From assembly GCA_015680685.1 (NCBI GenBank), contig MNCI01014538.1, forward strand, positions 638,772 to 670,173: a stretch of 31,402 bases of DNA, in the 5' to 3' direction. The notes under the pieces are model-generated. The model was not told the origin of the DNA. It searched no databases and saw only the letters and a list, made by a program, of their open reading frames with translations. Within the stretch, counting starts at the first letter, position 1; every line of letters starts with the position of its first letter. Shown one piece after another: positions 18,311 through 27,991 of this stretch. Source of the stretch: Gnetum montanum (Eukaryota > Streptophyta > Gnetopsida > Gnetales > Gnetaceae). Made by a program: the position numbers and the translations under genes.

Positions 18311-19430
18311 TATTAATTCCTAGGTTAGGATAAGGCCTCCCCCCATGATTGAACGCATGGGTGAGTGTTCAAAAAATGCATCCTAGATTCCCTAGATCAT
18401 ACACTCTAGGTTTCTTAATTACCATTCTTAGTGATTTAGTTTTTTTGTTATTGTCCCAAGTAATCTTGATGGTAATTGAATCTTAATCATCTAAGTCCTT
18501 ATTTCCTATATTTTCTAGTGTATGATTATGGTTTAATATTTTTGTTTATGAGCTCTCAATTGGGGTCATTTTCTTAGAATAGGAGTTAATAAGTGGTTTA
18601 GATGTTTCCATGCATGTTTTAGACACTTTTAGGTTCTCAATTTTTGACCACTATGTGTCTTTTGGTTTAGTGGTCCATGCTTCAGTTTGTCTGCACACTT
18701 GTTCTTCACATCTATTTTGGGGTGGTATCGAGATTGTGTTAATATTTTGAACTTTCAACCTACAACTATACCCTTTATCATTATTGGTGATGCATGGAAT
18801 TACCTTTCTCTCTATAGTGATAGGTTCATCTTTTACATCTTGCATTGGAATGGTAATGGGTATTGGCCCTTGCGTAGGCTTGGGAGACATTGTTTTGATG
18901 AGGAAGGATGTTACACTTAACTAGCCTTGTGCTGGTTTTGATGAGCTAGTAGGTCTATGAGTTTTGTTCTCATATGTGGAAACTATCCTAAAGAAAGGAC
19001 ATTTCTGAGACTTTTGCAAAGATCTACTAACATTATCATTTACTTGCATTTTCATGGCAGAAGTGGCATTCTTTCATTAATGTTGTGATGTTGATCCTTT
19101 ATGTGTTATTGGTAATGACATATGTTGGAGGGTAGTATGAGAATATTGAGGATGTCATAGAGGATAAGAGGTTTGAGATGGTGATCCCATAGGAGATGTT
19201 GCAAGTTGATGATATTTGAGAGAGAGATAGTAGTGATTCAAGGTAAAGGAAGTAAAACCATTTGGGGAAATAGGTTACTGAACATAATAGTCATGCGAAT
19301 CTTACTGGTAGTAAGGGTAGTGCTAGTTTGATGATGGCCTCCCCCACGACTATGGGTTTTTCCACTATGGTTAATAGTAGCTCTGAGGCTAATAAGAAGT
19401 CCCATTAGGATAGTATGGTTGGTTGTAGAA
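18311..19430 (-). pseudogene. Remnant of the gag-protease and protease-RT linkers of the nested element
   Basis: On the sense strand a Tyr/Pro/Gln/Ser-rich stretch follows the zinc knuckle. KCPFF then appears near 19000, which in the large element precedes the protease. The next recognisable block is around KDEPITIER and VIPCITNN (about 18840-18770), matching the linker after the protease in the large element near 23215-23260. The protease core with its DSG motif is missing. Homology to the linker continues to about 18600 and then stops. About 18320-18590 is not recognised and should hold the deletion junction. Confidence 0.55.
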
Positions 19431-19436
19431 TTGTCT

Positions 19437-21026
19437 CTAATTACCTTGTAAACAAGGTAATTTCCTAGGCATTTTCTTTTGTATGAACTTGGGATTCAAA
19501 GCAAAAGCCCAATACTCATGTAGATGTAACATGACTAGGCAATAGCCCTTTGGATGGTCATATTGGTAATTGTCACATTCCTCACCCTCTTCTGTGGTTG
19601 AGTCTCTGGTCTCTTCTCCTACATCTATTTTCCATTTTTTTCGATAAGTGTTCCTACCTATTGCTTGGTTTATTTTTCTCTTCTTGTTTTGCTCACTATA
19701 TTCATTTTGCATTACTCTCTCCTCTATGGTTATTATGTAAGTTATGACTTTTTCATTCATCAACTTCCACATCTTATCTATCCTTGCTTCAAGCTTAGTG
19801 ATAGATCTTTTTATTAGCAAGGTTTGTTGTGAAATCGCCTCATCAAGATCTGCCTCTTTTTCCTCATCATAGATATGGATCCTCTTCTTTTAAAAAGTTG
19901 GATCCTAGTTATATTCCTCTACATTCTCTCATTTACATAACTCTCCTTCTTCATTTGTTGCCTACTCAAGTAGCCTTTATATCTAATGGGCTTTTAATTT
20001 AGATAACTAACCTTGGGAATAAATCCTAAGGGTCTCTCTTTTTTGGTTACGAAGCCCATCTATGATGTGGAAAAGTTGCTCTTTTTGAGAGAAATCATGG
20101 CCTAGACATCTATGTAGTAGCGAATAGTATCTATCGAAGGCCACATCCAAGGATTCATATTTTTCTTGCCTCCATTCTTGGATTTGTTTTCTCATGTTTG
20201 ACACTCTCTCATAGATTTGCTATTTTTCATTGAAGAGTTTTAGCATTGTGGACTATCAGTAGATTGAATCTGGTTCCAACAATCTATACCAACTTTTAGC
20301 TTCATCTATTAGTGTACTAGGAAAGAGCTTAAGCTTTTTCCACTCACTCTAGATGCTCTGCAAGGCATAGGCATCATGGAAGGCTTGTAAGTGATGTTAT
20401 GGATCAGAGTTATAGCCTCCTACAAATTTAGGGATGTTATTCATATCAAGCCTTTTAATGCGACTTTCCCTTTGATGGTCATGAGGTATCCTAACTACTT
20501 TTGTTATCTACGTCATGCTCCTAGTAGCCAACAAGGGTTCATCATCATCAAACATGTTGTGGTGATGATTTCTATTTCTATTTTTATAATTATGATGATC
20601 TCATCTATGCTCACTTCAATGATCTCATCTATTTCTATTTCTATCTTCATCTTAACCCATTAGTGTATCTATATCTCTTTACCTACATTCATCTTCATCA
20701 AAACTAGACAAGGAATAAGAAGATGGAGAATTGGAAGAATTACCATGGCTTCTATATCTCTTCCTATGATCCCTTGATTTATCTCTTCTAGGTTTGGAGG
20801 AGGTCATAGTCCTTGAGGTCCTCCTTATTCTAGGACTTACTTCATCTCCTCTAGGATTATTTGCATTAGTTGAACATAGTATTTAAGTGTAGTAAGGGTC
20901 TAAATGAGTATATGAAACCCCTACTTGAGGTTGTTCACTCCAATTCTCTTTGGTATAGAACCTATCATTTCTCCTATGAGTGTTTTCATCATATGATGCA
21001 TTATTGGTCATTTGTGAAGGAGACAT
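19437..21026 (-). pseudogene. gag: gag of the nested element
   Basis: The start codon is at 21026 (MSPSQMTNN), about 100 bp past the primer site, and the end is at 19437 after LPCLQGN. Domains in order: a disordered Ser/Arg/Asp/His-rich N-terminal part (KPRRDKSRDHRKRYRSHG); the capsid-like core starting near DMNNIPKF, with LFPSTLIDEAKSWY; the Retrotrans_gag-type block ESLDVAFDRYYSLLHRC and HIIDGLRNQ; a basic/coiled stretch; then the zinc knuckle at 19577-19539. A handful of stops break the frame, and the second knuckle Cys is Tyr. Gag would assemble the cytoplasmic particle that packages element RNA. It is the only element protein this copy could have encoded in full. Confidence 0.8.
19539..19577 (-). 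other. Zinc knuckle of nested-element Gag (CX2CX3HX4C type)
   Basis: Reads CDNYQYDHPKGYC: Cys1, Tyr in place of Cys4, His8, Cys13. The large element has the intact form CKMCQYEHPKGCC, so TGC-to-TAC explains the Tyr. His comes three residues after the second Cys position; the retroviral CX2CX4HX4C knuckle has four. Confidence 0.7.
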
Positions 21027-21124
21027 GGTTTTAATGTGTGTGACATAATATTTTTAGAAAGATAAATCATTAATACTTTTACAACAATCATTTATGATAT
21101 AACTAATCTAGATAACTAGCACCA

Positions 21125-21142
21125 TCCTTGGTAGCAATGCCA
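21125..21142 (-). other. Primer binding site of the nested element
   Basis: Sense strand TGGCATTGCTACCAAGGA, one base after the 5' LTR. Plant tRNA-Asp would be matched by TGGCGCCGTTGCCGGGGA; all seven differences are transitions. Confidence 0.6.
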
Positions 21143-21143
21143 A

Positions 21144-22025
21144 TGATGAGCAACAAGTACCATACATACAACCATATGAATCACAAGCATTCACGCACGA
21201 TCTGATTGAATTATGTGGATGGGATTAGTTGTGGCAGCTAGATTGTTAAGCATTTATCACAAAACATTATCTTCTCACTTGGACTAATGGTAGCTTTGTC
21301 ATGTATGGTTTAGTCAAAAGTGAGGCATATGATAATTGATGTTGTTAGGCCTTGATTACTCTTAGTGATAAACATAATTGTAAATGAAATTAGGTCCTAA
21401 GTCTAACTAATAATAGTAATGTGAATCTACTCTAGCCTAGAGTGATGAGCATCTGGTCCTCATTTATCATATGTGTATTGGGCTCATGTAACCACTACTA
21501 GGATTCCCAAACAATTACACTTAAATGTTCAAAACCATTCGAACTCATTTCACTTTACTAATGAACAAGAAAGTAAAGTACTTGGAAATGTAAATGATTA
21601 AACTAAGAAAATTGTAAAAACTATGGTAAGTAAAATAGTAAAACTAAGTGGATGTTGCAATGATGAAAAGAAATCTCAATCTTTATTTTCTAACATGAAC
21701 TATGCCCAAGTACACTTTACTTGAATAAAGATTCTGTACAACTACTCAACACCACACTATGGACATTTACTCTATTGCTAAAACTATGAAAACAAACTGC
21801 AAGAGTCTACCTAAGGATGGAATGAAAGTTCTCTAGATCATGCACCCAAGTGTCATATTTATAGACATGCACACATCCCATGATATTGGATATTCAATAA
21901 TGTAGCATGTGATTTGATATCAAGGATCCAACATCATAACTAATAAAATTAACTTTTTTATTCAAACAAATGTGATGGCATGCATCGAGGCATCTACCTT
22001 GACATAGCCAATCGATGCTTTATCA
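21144..22025 (-). repeat. 5' LTR of the nested element
   Basis: 882 bp beginning TGATGAGCAA and ending GATGCTTTATCA. It pairs with 15515-16458 and is followed by the ATTAC target copy. Confidence 0.9.
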
Positions 22026-22030
22026 ATTAC

Positions 22031-22760
22031 TCTTATTTTATTAGGATCTACCTTTATTCCTCTTTGAGAGGCTTTGTGTCCTAGAACAATACTATCTTGG
22101 ACCATTAAATGGCTCTTTTACCAATTTAGCTTTTGATTAGTTTCAACTAATATCTTTAACATCTACTCTAGTCAATCCAATGCTTGTTTTAAGTCTAGCT
22201 CATAAGTGAAAAATTCATCCATGAATACTTCTACTTCATTACTAATCTATTTTTGGAAGATGCTAAGTACTAGTCTTTTGAAAGTAGTGGGAGCGTTACA
22301 CAAGCCAAAAGGCATTTGCTCATAGGTAAATATCCCCTATGGATTGGTGAATGTCATATTCTCTTGATCTTTTGGTGCAATGCGAATTTGGTTATACCCA
22401 TTGTACTCATTAAGAAAACTATAGTACTAATGTACTACAATGGTATCAAGGACTTGGTCAACAAATGGTAAAGGGAAATGGTCCTTGAATGCTACTAAAT
22501 TAAACAACCAAAAGGCTATGCAGACCCTCCACTTGTAATCTTTCTTTGGGACAAGGACTAAGAGAATAACCCATTCACTATCAGCTATTGGATAGATGAA
22601 CCCTACTCTTAAGAGTTTTTCTAACTCTTATTTGACAACTTCTTTGAGGCTCGTGGCATGGTTTGATGGTTGGATCTATATAGATTCAATGTTGACATAT
22701 GCATGGATATATACTTGTTATTTCCTCGTAGGACCATGCAAATGCTGTTAGTCATTTATT
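22031..22760 (-). pseudogene. Reverse transcriptase (main part) of the large element
   Basis: The sense-strand translation has the gypsy RT motifs in order: LLRVGFIYPIADSEW, LVPKKDYKWRVCI, FKDHFPLPFVDQVLD, NGYNQIRIAPKDQE, MTFTNP, FTYEQMPFGLCNAPTTF, then VEVFMDEF and VLGHKASQRGIKVDP. The GFIYPISDSEW-type block and the FMDD-type active site are typical of the Ogre/Tat/Athila clade. The second catalytic Asp (normally FMDD) is Glu here (22214-22222), and about seven stops interrupt the frame. The thumb lies beyond the nested element at 15361-15509. RT would copy element RNA to cDNA within the Gag particle. Confidence 0.9.
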
Positions 22761-23850
22761 CATCACTTCTAATAATATTCTCTTTTGCACTTTATCAATA
22801 TTGGCATTAATAATCACCAATATCTTGTTATTTCTAAATACATATTCTAGTACATTTGGTAGGGCTTTTAGTTCTAAAGGTTCTAGTTCATACTTATCTT
22901 AGATCTCTAATTGTCCCCATTCGATGTTTTCTTCTTGATATGATTGTACATAGGGATGTTTCTTACTTAATTATTCTAACTCATTAATTTCTTTAATGTA
23001 GGCACTTGTAATTTAATTGAATGATTCCATGCATATTTTAGACTTTATGTCTTTTCTAGTAATAAGCCACTAGGTACCCTCTTATTTGGTGGTTGCTACA
23101 TACAAGCATTGTTGCATAAACATATCTTATATATACTAATTGCATGCTCTATTGGTTCCTTGTTTTATGACCCAAATTTTTTGCACAAAATTGCACCAAT
23201 TATTGTTGTACGTGATACATGGAATTTGGCATCTCTATATAATTCTAGCCTCATCTTCCTTGGAGATTTCCAAGGACAAGTCTCTAATTCCTAGCTTAGC
23301 ATCCACAGTGCTAAGGCATGTTCTTCCCATAATTATAGGAAAATCCCCTTTGCTTTTCCCACATTTATGACTAAAAAATTAATAGGATAAGACCAACCAC
23401 TTATGGTGGTGATCACATCATCTACCTATCCAAGTGAAATAGTGATTAACTGGCTATGAGCTCTAATCGAATGCTTCTTTTCTTTAGTGGAGGAAGATTT
23501 CATGCTTTGTACATATCTTGGGAAATCAAGTTTACTCTTGACCTAGAATCTAATAGAGCTTTGCATGGTTCATGACCTACTATTTGGAGATATACTAAGG
23601 GACTTTCAAGATCTGTCCTCTTCTTGGGAAGTGCTCCTACCTTGATCCAGTGTGTTATAGATTGAGTGAACATGATAGTGGTCAAATTCGAATCTGTAAA
23701 ATGTAGAAGCTTGGCATTCCCTTGAGGAGTGTGTGTAGATGGGATTGATGTAAGTGAAGTTTTAATCCTTTGAATCCTTTCTAGACTTTTTCTAAAAAAT
23801 GGACATTTCACATATCTAGGTTCATTTACCATGACATCCTCTTGTGTATT
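22761..23850 (-). pseudogene. Aspartic protease and protease-RT linker of the large element
   Basis: An open stretch 23832-23500 starts VNEPRYVKCPFFRKS and leads to the active-site motif KALLDSRSRVNLIS (about 23560-23520). There DSG has become DSR, losing the Gly next to the catalytic Asp. The flap and second core region follow as INVGKAKG and then a GRTCLSTVDAKLG-like block, with a frame break (about 23360-23280), recalling PIILGRPFL of plant gypsy proteases. From about 23270 to 22761 comes a linker with no known domain, partly conserved in the nested copy. The protease would cleave the Gag-Pol polyprotein. Confidence 0.8.
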
Positions 23851-26215
23851 AACTGCCTTTGTAGCATTCTTTTACTATGGTTGTGTTGGTAGTTCTTGCA
23901 TAACTAGTGGTAGAGAGTTAGGAGGTTGGACTGATAAACCAGCTATTGGTTGATGTGCATAAGAATTGGGATTCATTCATGAAGTAGTGGATTTGTAATA
24001 TTCTAGTGGATAATAGTGAGAGGAAGTATGGACCAAAGCATTTCATGGAGAGATTGGATGCTACATGTAATATCCATAAGGATTTGATTAGCTATATGGA
24101 TATTGTTGCCTTGGTGGTGGCATCCCCCACACTTGTGGTTATTGCCACTACTGTTGATATTGCTCCTATGATTGATGATAGGCTCCACTTGGATAGTATG
24201 TTGGTTGAATTGGTTGTGTGTAATTACCTTGTAAAATGTAGCATCTACTTCTTGGTAGGGTAATCGTTTTAGCATCTACTTCTTGAAAAATCTTGGGTTA
24301 CGTGCCCATGCCCTAGAATCTTGTAAGTGGGCCATGATAGGGCAACATCCCTTAGGATGTTCATATTGGCACATTTTACATCCTTCTTCATCTTCCAAAC
24401 TAGAGTTAGTTAATTCCTCATCTGCAACAACTTTTCCTTTATGTTTGCAATTTTCTCATTTGTTATCTCTTCTTTCCTTATTTTCCTTGTTCTTGTTGAA
24501 AGCTTGTTCAATCTTTTCCTCCACTATCTTGAGTATGGTAGTAAACTTTTCATTCACTAAGTCTCATATTTTCTTTGCCCTTATTACAATTTCATTGATT
24601 GATTTTTAGATGGGTAGAGTCTTCTTTTAAATGACATCCTCAAAAGTTTCTTCTTCCTATCTGTCACACATTCTAACATCCCTTTTTCTTATTACGAGAT
24701 CTCGATTGTACTCTTCTATTGATTCTCTTTTCTTTAATTCTCCTTCTTCTTTAGCCACATGGTCTATCAATCTTTGAATTTAATGAACTATCATTTTTGA
24801 TAATCTACCTTGGGCATATACTCCAAGAATTTCTCTAGTCTTATTCCTTAACCCATCAATAATATTTCTTAGTTGTTTTCTTTGAGAAAATTTATGGCCT
24901 AGGCATCTATGCAATAATGAATAATATCTATCTAATGCCATGTCAAGGGATCCATAGTGTCCCTTGCTTCTAGCTTTAGATCTCTTTAGGTTTGATACTT
25001 GTCATTAAAAAGTTCTATCATGGTACTCCATCTTCAGATGGATTCTAGTTCTAAGGATTAGTACTAGCTCTCTGCTTCCTTGATAAGTGTTCTAGGAAAC
25101 AACTTTAGCTTTTGCCACTCACTCTCAATGTTTTGAAGGGCATAGGCATCATGAAATTCTTGAAGATGGTGCTATGGATCCACATTATATCCACCTTTAA
25201 GTTTGGGAATGTTATTCATGTCTAGTGACTTGATGCAACTATCCCTTATGTGCTTGGTAGGGATATAAACTACTTCTCTAATGTTAATTATGTTGCGAGT
25301 GGTTGGTAGGGGTTCTTCATGATCTTTAGGTTTGTAGATTCTATTGTGATTGTGATCTCTTCGATACTCATAATGCTCTCTTTCTTCATATCTAATCCTA
25401 TCTCTTCTCTATTCATAGCCATCGTCTTCTTCATCAGGATACCTTCTTTGATGTAGATGTCTCTCATGATCCCTTTTTCTTTCCCTATCATAGTCTCTTA
25501 TTCTTTATTCCCTCTTGTCAAATTTCGTTGATGATCATGAGGAGGAAGAGGAAGTAGTTGGAGAATAGTTCCAACTAGTTCACCTTTTGTAACTCCATGA
25601 TTCATTCCCTTGTGGTTCTATGAATGCTTTAGGCCTCGAGCTCCCCCTAAGTTTGGAGTCTTCAACATCTCTTCTAGGTGTTTCTGCAAGAATCGAATGC
25701 AACTGCATTTTGAAACGTTCTTCTAGATGAATGATAGGTATCTATGAATGAGATTCATGAGTTTGGTGGAGTTCTTTCATTAAGAATGTATCATCATTTG
25801 TTTCTTATAGGATAATAGTATGAGGTATTTTCTTTCCTTTGTTATGTTGATGCCTTATCTCCATGGTAGCATTTCTTTTTAGTTGTGCTTCCGTAGGTTG
25901 ACATGGCCTAGTCATGTATTTAGTGACATGATATTCTTCTTTTGCATGGTCAAGGTTCAACCTCATTAAGGTTGCTTGCAACATTGTTGGTGTAGAACAT
26001 TTAGGAGGCAAAAAAACATTGCTCTACAAGTTTCTCCATCTCAACTATTCATCCTTGTGAAAGATAAATGTGAAATCAAAATAGTATGCATTTGTACAAG
26101 CATATGAAATTCTAGTTTGCATGGGCACACTCCAATCTTCTTCATCATATCTTTTATTAGGATTCTTCTAAGTTTCTTTGGCAAGTGGTGATTTTTCCTT
26201 AAGTGTAGAAGCCAT
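23851..26215 (-). pseudogene. gag: gag of the large element
   Basis: Start ATG at 26215 (MASTLKEKSPLAKET), 120 bp past the primer site. The + copy at 29346 has the same N-terminus with ATG changed to AAG. Domains: N-terminal part with WSVPMQTRISYA; the CSTPTMLQATLMRLNLDHA block in a shifted frame (26011-25805); an Arg/Glu/Asp/Tyr-rich disordered stretch (RDYDRERKRDHERHLHQRRY, about 25505-25330); a capsid core with LDMNNIPK, QEFHDAYALQNIESEWQKL and LFPRTLIKEAES; a more decayed Retrotrans_gag block (about 25000-24800); the zinc knuckle at 24380-24342; then a Tyr/Pro/Gln-rich linker to the protease (about 24250-23850). Many stops and at least one frameshift are present. No separate stop between gag and pro is evident, so a Gag-Pro fusion is possible. 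Confidence 0.8.
24342..24380 (-). other. Intact zinc knuckle of large-element Gag (CX2CX3HX4C)
   Basis: CKMCQYEHPKGCC: Cys1, Cys4, His8 and Cys13, with an extra Cys at 12. It is the only copy of three in the window with all four metal ligands. The spacing between the second Cys and His is one residue shorter than in the standard retroviral knuckle. Confidence 0.75.
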
Positions 26216-26335
26216 GTTATATTTTTTATGCTTTGAAGTGTGTGTTAAAAAGATTGATTTAAGTATAAAAGATAAACTTTGTAATTCTTAATACAACGAA
26301 CTCTATAAATCAACTACTAAGCAAACATTGACACA

Positions 26336-26353
26336 TCCCCAACAATGGTGCCA
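26336..26353 (-). other. Primer binding site of the large element (tRNA-Asp type)
   Basis: Sense strand TGGCACCATTGTTGGGGA, one base after the 5' LTR. It differs from the expected tRNA-Asp complement TGGCGCCGTTGCCGGGGA at four positions, all transitions, as expected from decay of methylated cytosines. Confidence 0.7.
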
Positions 26354-26354
26354 A

Positions 26355-26906
26355 TGATGAGTGAATGGATATTCCAATATTCTACCGTATAAGTCACAAG
26401 CATTCATGTGCAACCAAATTGTAATCCATTGATGGACAATGTAAGGATGCCAAAAGTTGATAATTAGTTCATGATCGTTGTCTTCCACTTCGAGTTAATG
26501 AAGTGCAAGTGTATGGTTTAATTCTAAGTGAGGCATATGATATCTTGCTATTGTGAGCTCATTTAACTACTAAGTGTTTCCATAATAAAATATGAGAATA
26601 AAATCTAGAACTAGCCAATAAAATAATTATAAATCTATTCTATTTTATAGTGATGAGTAGTCATTCCTAGCTTGCCATACAAGTCTTGGACTCATGTAAA
26701 TGTGACTAGGTTACCAAGTATTATGCTAATGTGTGAACCAAGCAATAACACTACTAGGATTACCAAAGGATTATACTTATACACTCGAAACCAGTGTACT
26801 CATTTCGTCTTACTAATGAATGTGGAAAAGTAAAGTACTTAATAAATGTAAAGGACTAAGCTAAAGTAAACATGAAAAGTAAACTAAGTAAAACAAGGAA
26901 ACTAAT
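26355..26906 (-). repeat. Truncated 5' LTR of the large element
   Basis: Begins TGATGAGTGA and follows the 3' LTR (6923-7480) closely, then loses similarity near 26906. About 340 bp of U3/R, including the TATA box, is missing. A SINE-like piece starts right after the break, so the truncation may be linked to it. Confidence 0.8.
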
Positions 26907-27030
26907 TGAAACATAGGTTAACCTCAAGATATACATAGAAGTTTATAACTTAACATTGTTCACCAAAATTGAACCTATAACTTAGAGTTTTCAAATCAAG
27001 AGTCTTACCACTAGGCATCTTTTGGATGTG
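26907..27030 (-). mobile_element. tRNA-derived SINE-like sequence, copy 2
   Basis: On the minus strand, GCCTAGTGGTAAGACTC (A-box region, 27015-26999) and GGTTCAATTTT (B box, 26975-26965) flank CTTGATTTGAAAACTCTAAG. This matches copy 1 at 6186-6260 along the tRNA-like body. It abuts the broken end of the 5' LTR on one side. Confidence 0.5.
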
Positions 27031-27162
27031 CCACAATCCTTGCAATGAGTCTTAGAATTTTAGATTATTAAAAGGCAAAGAAAAGTTTCAAAAACACACT
27101 TTTTATTTGAAAAGGAATGTAAGAATTTGTACGCATGAAATTTATATTATTCACTATTATAT

Positions 27163-27537
27163 TAAATCAATGTGGCAAAAATGCAAATGCATAGATGGAT
27201 ATTGAATGTTACTAAAAGAGATAAATGTCATAATACAAACATTATAGAAAGACTTGAAATGGATTCTATTTTATATAAGCTACAAGACTGGTAACTTAGA
27301 TAGTTTGAACATGTGAAAAAAAATAAGACAATGGGCTTACAAAAGAAATTTGTTACTTCACTATTCTAGGAAAGGTACCAAAACAAAATCCAAAAAAGAC
27401 ATGGAAAAAATAATTGAAGATGATTTGACGAAACTGCAAATAAATATATATCTAGCTCTTCATAAAGGAAAATGATGAAAAAGAACTCATGTAGTTGACC
27501 TTATTTTATTCAAACAAAGCTAAGATGATAATGATAA
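27163..27537 (+). mobile_element. Second RTE-type LINE 3' remnant
   Basis: With stops it reads NVAKMQMHRWILNVTKRDKC, then a FEHVKK-like block (usual form WFGHVxRR), and ends in sequence matching the VADP...KTKLR end of the copy at 5640-6125. It finishes in GATGATAATGATAA, a decayed trinucleotide tail. More diverged than the first copy. Confidence 0.6.
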
Positions 27538-27940
27538 CTTTTGGATTAAATCCTAGTATAAATTTGCACTCTTTCTTGTATTATTTAAAACTTTACAATA
27601 ATATTGTTAGCACTTTATATTTACATAATTTAGGAAAGCAAACTAAAAAAATGTATTATTTATCATGAACATAAAAACATGAATTTCAAATACTTAAAAC
27701 ACAAACTAACATATACCTATTATATGTATTTATATTAATTACTTACCATTATAATTGATGCATTACTAACCATTTTAAAAATTTGATGTTATGTGTTTCA
27801 CGTAAAAAAGTAGTAAAAATGCATAGCTTATGCATCAAATTATAAGCTTTCTTGTAACATAAAAATAATTTTTAAAAAATAAAGTTCCAATTCTATAGTA
27901 ACCAGATCATAATAAAGCATAACTCATTCTAGCATATCTA
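27538..27940. other. A+T-rich sequence with no recognisable gene
   Basis: Very A+T-rich with stops in all frames; no element ends or repeats seen. Confidence 0.5.
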
Positions 27941-27991
27941 ATGTTTCTTGATTGGATTTGATTTTTCTCTAGCAGATCTAATTTTTCTATA

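Larger units (their letters stand above)
15515..22025 (-). mobile_element. Nested gag-only gypsy element with both LTRs and ATTAC target duplication
   Basis: This 6511-bp element lies inside the RT of the larger one. Both LTRs begin TGATGAG and end ATCA, and ATTAC flanks the element on each side. On the sense strand it has a 5' LTR (22025-21144), primer site, gag with a zinc knuckle, then remnants of the sequence around protease, the non-coding spacer, a shortened 3' ORF and the 3' LTR. No protease active site, RT, RNase H or integrase is present between gag and spacer. It is therefore a structurally complete but non-autonomous derivative. In a hand-compared stretch of about 160 bp the two LTRs differ at very roughly 15-20% of sites, so the insertion is old. 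Confidence 0.9.
6923..26906 (-). mobile_element. Large decayed Ty3/gypsy retrotransposon of Ogre/Tat/Athila type with two younger insertions
   Basis: Read on the minus strand, the order is truncated 5' LTR (26906-26355), primer binding site, gag, protease, RT, RNase H, integrase, a 2.7-kb spacer, an extra 3' ORF, polypurine region and 3' LTR (7824-6923). Protease-RT-RNase H-integrase is the Ty3/gypsy order. RT motifs of the type GFIYPIADSEW, NGYNQIRIAP and FGLCNAPTTF, and a gag block around RYYSLLHRC in sister copies, point to the OTA clade. An extra ORF after integrase and a tRNA-Asp-like primer site are typical of Athila-like elements. Without the two insertions and their duplicated targets it would be about 12.8 kb with the shortened LTR. 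Every ORF is broken, so it cannot be autonomous now. Confidence 0.85.

Noticed and set aside
24003-24275. Open frames on both strands after the zinc knuckle
   Set aside because: Shadow frames of the Tyr/Pro/Gln-rich Gag-protease linker; the linker frame is the one conserved in the other two copies.
25288-25491. Met/Ile/Lys-rich open frame on the minus strand (and its counterpart at 30069-30257 on the plus strand)
   Set aside because: It is an alternative frame of the Arg/Glu-rich Gag segment. The Gag frame is the one that continues into the capsid core.
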